This document shows positions 55,152-64,000 of a stretch of 64,000 bases of DNA, piece by piece. A program made the translations under genes and the position numbers. This DNA comes from Anaeramoeba flamelloides (lineage: Eukaryota > Metamonada > Anaeramoebidae): NCBI GenBank assembly GCA_027625915.1, contig JANTQA010000032.1, forward strand, positions 15,516,001-15,580,000, given 5' to 3'. Each line of letters begins with the position of its first letter. Position 1 is the first letter of the stretch. The notes under the pieces are model-generated. The model was not told the DNA's origin. It made no database searches and saw only the letters and a program-made list of their open reading frames with translations.

Positions 55152-57785
55152 TCATTTTTTATAACGATACTGATTTACACAAAAGCTTTCGTAAGGTGCC
55201 TGAAGTAGTTTTAAAACATATTGGATAGCGGAATAAAACAAAGAATGATTTGGATGGGTATTTATATCATTAGAAAAATTATAATTAATTTCTTTGATAA
55301 TTTTTTTAGGCAAGGGTATTTTTTCATAAGATTTTTTATTTATAAATCTCTTCAAAATTTTTTTACAATGATTGAAAGCACTGACGGATTTTTTCTTCAG
55401 TTTTAAATAAACCCTGACTTCTTGATAAAAATAAAAAGACAAATTAATTGTTTCATTATAATATCTTCCCAAATAAATAGCAAAATTATCGACAATTGAT
55501 TGATGAACTAATAATGTTTTTAATGAAGGGTATTGTATGTTAGTAATTTTATTTGGTCTAAATTTCTCATTCTTATACAAATTCCCACCAACATTCCCAC
55601 CAACATTCTGGCTAACATTCCCTTTTCCACTTTCATTAACATTAACATTCACATCCTCCTTGTAATTATTACGAGCAATTTCCAATAACAATTTATCAAT
55701 TTCTTTACCAAAGCCACTATCCCCAATATTTTCTTCGGTATCTAATTCCTTTAAAGTAAAATTTTTCAAATCCACGGATAATTCTTTTTCCAATTCAAGT
55801 TCAAATTTATCATATTGATAAAAAGTTTTCATAAAAATATCCGATTTATCAATAATCTTTGAATTAAACCTGACAATTTTATGATGTGAATTTTCATTTT
55901 TCATTTCTGTACCAAGATCATTGCTCATATTTGATTCATCAATATACTTTCCAATATCTAATTCCTTCTCAGGAACAGCCCTTTCAAGGCCCATTGATTG
56001 CGAAATTTCATTTTTAATAAAATCCTCACTAAATCTCTCTAATGAATGTTTTATAGAATGCCGAGACTTAGGGATATTGAATATTTTTGTATTCCCAACT
56101 TCCCGCTCCTTGGTTCCCGTTTGCTTATCCACCTCCCCACTTTTATTATCATTATTGTTATTAGTCTTGCTATTATTATTATCATTAATGCCATCGTTAC
56201 TGTCTCTTATGCCTATACTACTGATATTACCACTACTGCCACTGCTACGAATATTACTATTATTACGAGAAATATTATTCATATCGTTACCATTTTGGGT
56301 TAAATAGATTCTTTTAGCATCTAAACTACGATTTCTATTATTTAATTTACCCCTTTTAAAACTATTATAATTATAATTAGAATTAGATCCTTTTGAATAT
56401 TTTCCAAATAATTGTGTTTTAATATCATTAATTTTATTTCCGCTACCAAGTACACTTCCACTTCCACTTCCACCTCCGCTTCCACTTCCAAGTACACTTT
56501 GATTTTTACGTTCAATTTTACTTTCAATTTTCTTGTTATTCTCCATTGAGTTTAAAATATTTTTTTGAACCCTTTTAATTGGCACCTTTTCATTGTCAAC
56601 GACCCAAAAATAAAAAGAATCCCTTTTCAATAAGAATGTCTTTTCTATTGAATCATTCATTTCATTTAACATTGCAGAAACGTCATCAATTGTAGTAATT
56701 TGATCCATTTCAAAATTTAGAGTAATTAAAGAATGAGAAGTTTGCATTTTGAAACAATCCCTTCTTTGAATTGACAACATAACAACTTTTTTTAAAATTT
56801 TTTTGCAATCTTCAAAATAATTAGGATGTTTGAATTTGTTAATTATTTGGAATGTTTGTATTAATGGATTTAATAAACTTAAAGATTTCCTTTCATGTGA
56901 AAAGATATTTAATATGAACAAAAATAGATAGTGGAATGAATCAACATTTATAATTTTGAAGATTATGAGCAAGATTTGATTTAAAGCCACGGCACAATCA
57001 GGCAAATAAAGATTAAATAATTCTGAAGATATTGCATTAACAAAAGCATTTATACCTTCTTTTAGAAGATTTGAATAAATGAATTTATTTGTAATTTTTT
57101 TTTCCTTTAATTCTATTAATTTTTTATTTAAATTTAAAAAGTAATTTCCAATTTTTTTTTTATCATTTGAATTTTTTATTAAATAATTACCAATTAATTG
57201 ACTTTTATTTATTATATAATCCAAATGATTTAAATTATTAATTAAATCCGTGATAACCAATAAAACTGAGATTAAATATCTGCCCTTGTCACTATTAATT
57301 AACCAATTTGATTCAATGAAAAAGCCTTTATAAATAATTTTAAAGATTTTACTTCTGATACTGGGATCTAATAAACCATTTAAAATTAAAGGCTGTATAC
57401 CACGGAATTCAATTTGCAAATTTTTATTTATATCTTGGATTTTATTATTGTTAATATTAAAATATTTTAAATTTTTTATGTAAAAATATAATTGGTGAAT
57501 TGATAATTGATAGAGTTTTTTTGAATTATTATCTTGAGCATTTAGAAAGATTATAGGTAGCCAAAATAATTTTTTATAATTTTGAAATCCCATGCTTTGT
57601 GTTTGGTCTGAATTAGTGGGGAAATTTTTTCCAGTTTTATTTTCAACCTTTGAAGATTTAGACGTCTTTAAATAATTTTTATTTAATAAATAAAGAATTT
57701 TTAAAAATTCTATTAACAATAATTCAGTATCAATTGAGTTATAACTACTTTCCTTATTATTGTTATCATCATCAAATAACTCACT

Positions 57786-57828
<43 letters not shown>

Positions 57829-60800
57829 CCATCTTCATTAGAAACACCAACATCATCATTTGAACTTTTTAAAGTTTTATTTTGTAAAATTAATTTTCTA
57901 TTATTTATTATATTCTTTCTTTCTTCAGTAAAAGAATTCGTCAAGTTTAATAAAGAAACCCAAAATAATTCAATGGTTTCAATTTTGGAAAACTTTATAA
58001 AATTTTGGTAAATATATAAAGAAAAATAACAATAATTCCGATTTAAACAAAATAAGGACCACTGCAAAGCGATATTTTCCCAATACGTCTCAATTTTTGG
58101 AACAAAGAATTTTAATACTCGGACTATTTTTTTTATTAATCCACTAATTTGTTTAATATCAAAATTAATTTCCTTTTTAACTAATAAAGAAAAATAATCA
58201 ATAATTATCGAATTTATCTTGATTAATACCCTTTCTTCATCAACGTTTTGGTTCTTTTGATCTTGCCCCATCTTTTCTACAGTCCCTCCCACTTCTTTGT
58301 GATTTAATTTTATTATTATTTCTTTTTTTAAATATACAAAAATATTCTTTAAAAATTTTTTTATTAAAAGATCATATTGCTTCAAAATTATATTATTGTT
58401 ATTCGATTCAAAATTTAATGTAAATACATAAATTAAACATTTGTGAATGATTTTATATAAATGTGGTATTAATGGCCTTATATTATTTTTCAGAAAATAA
58501 TTCAATATATATATTATCGATTCAATGTTTTTTAAATCTCTTTCATAATTATAAGAATAATGAATCCTATTTTGGCATATTTTAACCATTTTTTCAATAT
58601 TCAGAAACTCACCATCACCATTACCGTCGTCACCATAACTATCATCATCACCATCATCATCGTCGTCGTCGTCATCATCATCATTATCCACATAATTACC
58701 ATAATCGAAATCCTCATTTTTATTAATAATACAATTTATTTTATTTAATTTATTCCAAAAAGCGAGTGTTAAAAAATGAATAACATGTGATGTAATTTCC
58801 GTTGGATATAATTTATATAACAACCCCAATAATTGTTTTGAAATGAATCTATTTTTTTCATCTACTGAGGATTTTTTAATTAAATATTTAATTAATACAA
58901 TTAAATTTTGTGTAATATCCCGCGAATTCTTTAAATTTTCAGAAATGACAAAAATATTTTTCAAATCTTTCAAATAAAAGGATCTGTTGTTATAATTTTT
59001 TTGATTTGTTAATTTTCTTGATTTCTTCTTACTTGTATTATACCACTTCAAATCAGCAATAGTAATCCACAGATCTGAAATGTAATGAGGAAAGGAATGG
59101 CTTCTTTTTGGAATTTGGTTTTTTGTTAACTGGAATAATTTATTTAAAAAATCATTTGTCGACATTGTGGATTTGTTAACCAAGTCGCCATTAATAATAT
59201 ATAAGCAATCCTTCGTTAGCCCAATATTCTCAATCCAATTAATTAATATTTGGAATGTCCATTGTATTGAAAATTGGTTAAAGATTACACCATTTTCTAA
59301 AGTTTTACAATTGATTATTTTCTTTATCGCTTCTATTAATAATTTATCTGTTAGATTCGAGCACATGGAGGAAATTTTCCTATTAATAAAAATTGCACCC
59401 TTTTGGATTTCTTTAGTATTAAAGGATTTAATTTTATTAAAATTATTTTTGAATAACTGATTTATTTTCATTGATGTGTCATCGAATTTACTATCCCAAT
59501 TCAAACTAATTATTGTAGGCACTATCCTCCATAGCATTTTATAACATAATATTCTAATCTTGGAATTGCTATTCATTAAATTTATTAACCCTAATAGCAA
59601 TAATGAACAAGCATTATGATTTATAGTATAATTGAATTTACTGATTTCAATATCATTTAAATTTTTTTTACGCATTTTATAAATTTCTTCACTTAGATTA
59701 TCAACTTTTCCGATATTTTGAGTGTTATTTCTGGTATTATTACTGTTGCTATTGCCTTTATTATGATTGCTATTGCTATTGTTTTTGCTTTTGCTATTGT
59801 TTTTGTTTTTGCTATTGCTATTGCTTTTTTTTTTAATATTACTCTTATTGTTTATTTGTTGAATATTGTGATTATTATTGTTAATTTGAACATTCATCTT
59901 CATATTACTAAGAATATTATTATATTTTCTATTTTTTATTTTAGTATTATTATTGTTATTGTGTAAAATATTGTTATTATGAATTTTTTTCGGTGACAAA
60001 GTTTTTTTTAATTTCAATTTGAATTCAAAATCATCATCTAATATATTTAATATTGTACTAGATCTTTTTTCAATTTTTTGTTTATTATTATTTTCATTTT
60101 CATCCTGATTATTTTTATTCTGCTTCACCCTCCCATTGAAATTTTCGTTATCATCATCATTATCATCATCATCATCACCACCATCATCAATCTCACCATC
60201 ACCACCATAAATGACTTCATTTTTTAAATATTTAATCAAATTATTTTGATTTTTATAATTTATTAAATCCTTGGTAAATATAAATTGTTCACAAATAGCT
60301 ATTAAAAAATATTCAGCTTTTTTTCTCTTATTATTAAAGCATTTTTCAATAAATATTTTCAGTTTCTTTTTTAAATCAAAACTTAAAATCCATTTTAAAA
60401 TTTTTATTCCATTTTTCTCACAATTAATTATTAGTTTATAATAGTCGTCGTTTAATTTATTATCGTCTTGGAAAATGGGACCTAATTTAATTAAAAATGA
60501 AACAACATTTAAATATATTAATTGAATATTATTTTGCAATTTATAGGCATTTTTGATAAAATCTAAATTATGAGAATTTTTTACAAACAATATTTCATTT
60601 TTTTTATTATAATCGAAAAAATTCTTGATTGGCTGTAGTTTAGATATTTTTATTAACAATTGGAAGGTATTGAATCTAGAACCGATACTCCAAATTCTTT
60701 CATTTTGGATTAATGGCAATAGAATTGGCTTTAAACAAAAGTTTGTTGGAACTGAATAAGTAATTTTTAAATGTTTACAAAAATTGATAATTAATAAATT

Positions 60801-63599
60801 ATAATTAAACAGGCATTTGATATAATGGAAAAAGATATTATGGACTTGCTTTTCTTTAAAATAATTTTTTAATTTTAACAAATCTATAGAATCTTTTAAT
60901 AGGAAATTATTCAAATATTTTTCAATAGTCTGCTTAATTTGCAAAAATTGATAAATTAAAATCTGATCTGTTTTGATAATATATTTTAAATTTTTTATTC
61001 TTGACAAAATTTTTAATAATTCTATGAGAATTGAATTATTAATTAATTTTTTTGGTTTATTTTTTTTGAAATTGAATTTGATATATTTGATTTGTTCAAA
61101 GTTTAATTTTTTTTTTTTTTTTTGATTATTTGATAATTGTTTCTCGCCACGCCTATTCTTTGCATTAACGGACTTTCCTCTTTCCTTCTTTCTTTCCTTC
61201 TTCTTTTTGTGAATATTACTAATTTTAAAATATTGATTAAATAAAGATCCCAAATATTTTAATAAATTATTTACAATGTTTGGATGAACAACATGCAATG
61301 TTATATAAATATAGTTGTAATAAAAATCTTCTTTAGTGTCTTGTAAAAAAATACTATCAAAGAAATTTTCAATTATTAAATTTAAATTGGCACTAGATTT
61401 AAAAAAATCATTTTTCAAGTTATATAAATTTGTTGCCTTTTCTCCAATTATTAATTCCTTTTTTGCTTGATTGGTAATGTCCTTTTTAACCTTTACACCG
61501 TTCAAACTCAACAATAAACAATGCTTACCAATCCAAAATTCATAGATTGATTTATTTGGCGGGCTTTCAATATTAATATTTAAATCGATTTTTTTAATAT
61601 TTTCCATTAATTTTTCTTTGACAAATTTCAAAAATTGATAATTTTGCTTTTGTACTAATAATTTCCCTATTTCACCCAAGTATAACAACCATAATTTATA
61701 ATTTGAGGAATGAACAATGTCATCAATTGGAATTAATGGATAATTATTAAACATTTCTAATTTGATATGATCATTAATGTTAGAATTATTTAACAAGCCA
61801 TTACTAATGCCGATGACAAAATGCTTTAATACCTTTTTGCAAATTTTTTTTTCATTTTTTTTAATGATATTATAAAGAAATTGATATTTTTGTGTTTTTC
61901 TTTGATTATTGGTAATCTTTATTCTTAATTGATTTTTTACATTTTTCTTATTATTTGGATCTTGTTTATTTTGATCTTTTTTATTTTGATCTTGGAATTT
62001 ATTAATATTATTCTCTATTTTTGTGGTTTCATTATTATTATTATTCTCACCCTCATCCCTAGGATCATTTTGATTTGCTTGATTTGGTGAGTGATCAAAA
62101 TACGTAATTTTTTCCAAGATCTTCCAAATAATTTTCCTATTTTGGCTAATATTATCTGTTAAATATACCAAAGACAAACTATCCAAAGTTAAGCAGATTC
62201 CTTTAGTGATATTTAAATCATTCAAAGTAAATCTAATATTATTGCATTTCTCATAATGTTGAATTAATGTTATAAAATGTAATAATTGATTAAAAATGGT
62301 AAACATGGATATGGAATTTTTGATATTCTTATTAGACAATAATAGTAATAACGAGTCTATCAAATTACCTAAGAAATTGGGTTTCAATATTAAAGAATAT
62401 TGAATGCAATGGGAAATCAAAGTAGATAACTCTTGATCTTTGCTCAACAACAAAGATAAAATTCGATGGTCAAGTAAAATTTCATGATAACCAATCAACG
62501 GGATCAAATAAAGCATCTCCTTCAACAATTCTATGATAATTACATTATTAGAATCATTTTCAATGGGGTTACTTTCATAATCTTTAAACCATGTAAATGG
62601 TATGCTCCTGTATTGCTCATCAAAATTATAATAATTACTTACATTTTCACATTTGCTCAATGTATTCTTTTCCAAAATATTTATCCAATCATTGATTTTG
62701 TTATTAATCTTCTTTTTATTAACCTTTTCCTTTCTAATCAAGTCCTTTTCTTTTGTAATAAAATTAAAAATTTTGTGATTAGATGTTTCAGATTTTTTTA
62801 AATTATTTTTGAAATATTTGGCAAATTTCTTAGCAAGACCATTTTGATTTTCGTAATAATTTGGTATACATACAAAGAAGTTTGTAAAAAATAGTGCAGT
62901 TTCGCTTGTGCCGGTTTTTGTTATTCCAATTTCAGTTTTACATTTTGATAAAATCCTATCAAAATTTGAAATTATTTTTTCTCTTATCCGATTATAACAT
63001 TCAATAAAATTTGATTGATATTTGGTTTTTAAATAATTTTGAATTTCATTTCTGGTGAGAATAAAATAAGCTCGAAATACAATTAACAAATCATAAAAAT
63101 CGTTACTCGTTAATAATTTTGACATAATAATTTGTGTAACACATTTACAATCAATAAAAAAGCATTGAGCTAAGATTTGAATTAAATATTCTAAATTCCC
63201 TTTTTGCTTAATTTGCTTTTTTACAAAAATACTATTACAAATAGAAGGGATATAACTTTCTAACAATGTTAAATCCTTTCGAAATTCTGGAATCAGATTT
63301 TCAAATTCAAATAAATAATGCCAATTGGATGTTGTCGATAAATATTGATTTTGTGGGAAATATTTTTCTAAATTAATTGGCTTTTTGATCTCTTTTTTAC
63401 ATCCTTTTAAAAAATATATTACGGAACGCAACGGGATTTGATAATCTTTTTCATTTTTTAATGACTTGAGAATGTTCTTTGAAAAAAATTTTGATATTCT
63501 TTTTTGATAATCCCAAAATGGTGTTCGTTGAAAATTTATAATTAATACTAATAATGTTTTTTCTATTAGATTTTTTGATGTTTTTATTTGATGTTTTAA
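55152..63599 (-). CDS. Furry/Mor2/Tao3-like giant scaffold with C-terminal RGS-like domain, 5' incomplete
   Basis: At least 2815 residues. The helical-repeat body fits the Furry family, scaffolds for NDR/LATS kinases in polarity and morphogenesis. Matches include IYILNYFLKNNIRPLIPHLY with IIHKCLIYVF (about 58440-58530; Furry LVPHLPELLHLVF) and IALQWSLFCLNRNYCYFSLY (about 57990-58070; Furry ALQWA..C.SRHYA.RS). The frame continues 5' beyond 63431 without an ATG (NLIEKTLLVLIINFQRTPFW), also Furry-like, so a 5' exon is missing; an AG at 63564-63563 is one possible acceptor. Poly-Asp tracts (about 57785-57830, 58620-58690, 60145-60200) and a Gly/Ser tract (56450-56490) interrupt the body. The last 120 residues resemble an RGS domain: SLKTLLVHQSIVDNFAIYLG, LSFYFYQEVRVYLKL, LFYSAIQYVLKLLQAPYESF. 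Confidence 0.8.
55160..55530 (-). other. RGS-like domain at the C-terminus of the Furry-like protein
   Basis: RGS domains accelerate GTP hydrolysis by G-alpha subunits. The visible order fits: a short helix with L..LL.....V..F..YL, then N.SFYFYQEV..Y (the family E.L.FWL.V..F), then H.KKILKRFI, then a long insertion ending in LF.SA...V..LL...YE.F. The usual Glu in the second helix appears as Asn-Leu-Ser, so activity is uncertain. Confidence 0.6.
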
Positions 63600-64000
63600 A
63601 AAAAATTTTTTTTTTTTTTTTTTTGGTAAGAATAATAATAATAATTATATTTATTTATATAATATAATTGAAAAATTAATTTATATTATTTCTTAATAAT
63701 AATTGAAGAAAATTTAGATTTAAAAAAAAAGAAAAATAAAAAAAAAAAAAAAAGAAATAATAATAAATAGGAACTTTTGAAAAAAATAAAAAAAACAAAA
63801 ATAAAAAATAAAAACATGATTTTAGTTGGAGATTTTAATAGTTTTATAATTTGACTCAAAGATATGGTATTTTACAACCAAGCAAGTTTTTTTAAAATTA
63901 AATAAATAAAATCTCTTGTTCTAGTTATTAAAGCTATTTAATATTAATTTATAGTATGATGTGGGGGCGGGTGAACTTTGGTTGATTTTAAAAATTATGA
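63600..64000. other. Window end upstream of the Furry-like gene
   Basis: Very AT-rich, with a T run at 63606-63624 and A runs at 63722-63755. The Furry frame stays technically open to about 63640 on the minus strand, but only as Lys/Leu/Phe repeats. No upstream exon with an ATG could be assigned, so the first exon is probably beyond the window or hidden here. Confidence 0.4.

Overview
Organism and style. The window is very AT-rich eukaryotic nuclear DNA, probably from a free-living amoeboid protist. Signs are spliceosomal GT-AG introns (114 bp to 4.7 kb), long gene-free stretches packed with short inverted-repeat transposons, homopolymer and (TA)n tracts, and proteins rich in Lys/Asn/Glu/Asp. 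An Anaeramoeba-like metamonad would fit (AT-rich, coiled-coil-rich proteins, abundant RGS domains), but this is a guess from style and not a database match.

Layout. 1-2691 (+): 3' part of a TRMT2A-type tRNA uracil-5-methyltransferase, two exons. 2692-10278: 7.6 kb without genes, with several MITEs. 10279-11508 (+): an SLC35B1-like nucleotide-sugar transporter. 11509-19096: gene-free, with at least seven small transposons and a LINE tail. 19097-20698 (+): a coiled-coil protein with a distinctive C-terminal domain. 21203-31863 (+): a four-exon PP2A-like phosphatase whose upstream region and introns hold at least six mobile or palindromic elements, including a decayed LINE reverse transcriptase and a cluster of nested hairpins. 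33927-40467 (-): a giant coiled-coil gene, intact for 4 kb and then broken at about six A-runs. 42823-44097 (-): an acidic Ser/Glu repeat protein. 44730-45464 (+): an SFR1/Mei5-like recombination accessory protein with an apparent winged helix. 45465-50876: gene-poor, with LINE and MITE remains. 50877-51505 (-): a small two-exon SPRY-like protein. 51506-55151: gene-free, with a MITE nested in another MITE. 55152-63599 (-): a Furry/Mor2/Tao3-like giant scaffold ending in an RGS-like domain, 5' end unresolved.

How the parts relate. The genes are unrelated housekeeping or regulatory genes (tRNA modification, ER sugar-nucleotide transport, dephosphorylation, recombination, cell polarity); there is no operon or cluster logic. 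The other main content is the mobile DNA: at least seven families of short terminal-inverted-repeat elements, most with TA target duplications, one with 9-bp duplications, plus LINE relics. The points most worth a second look are the nested hairpin array at 27271-27955, the Furry-RGS fusion, the winged-helix SFR1, and the one-sided frame decay of the giant coiled-coil gene.
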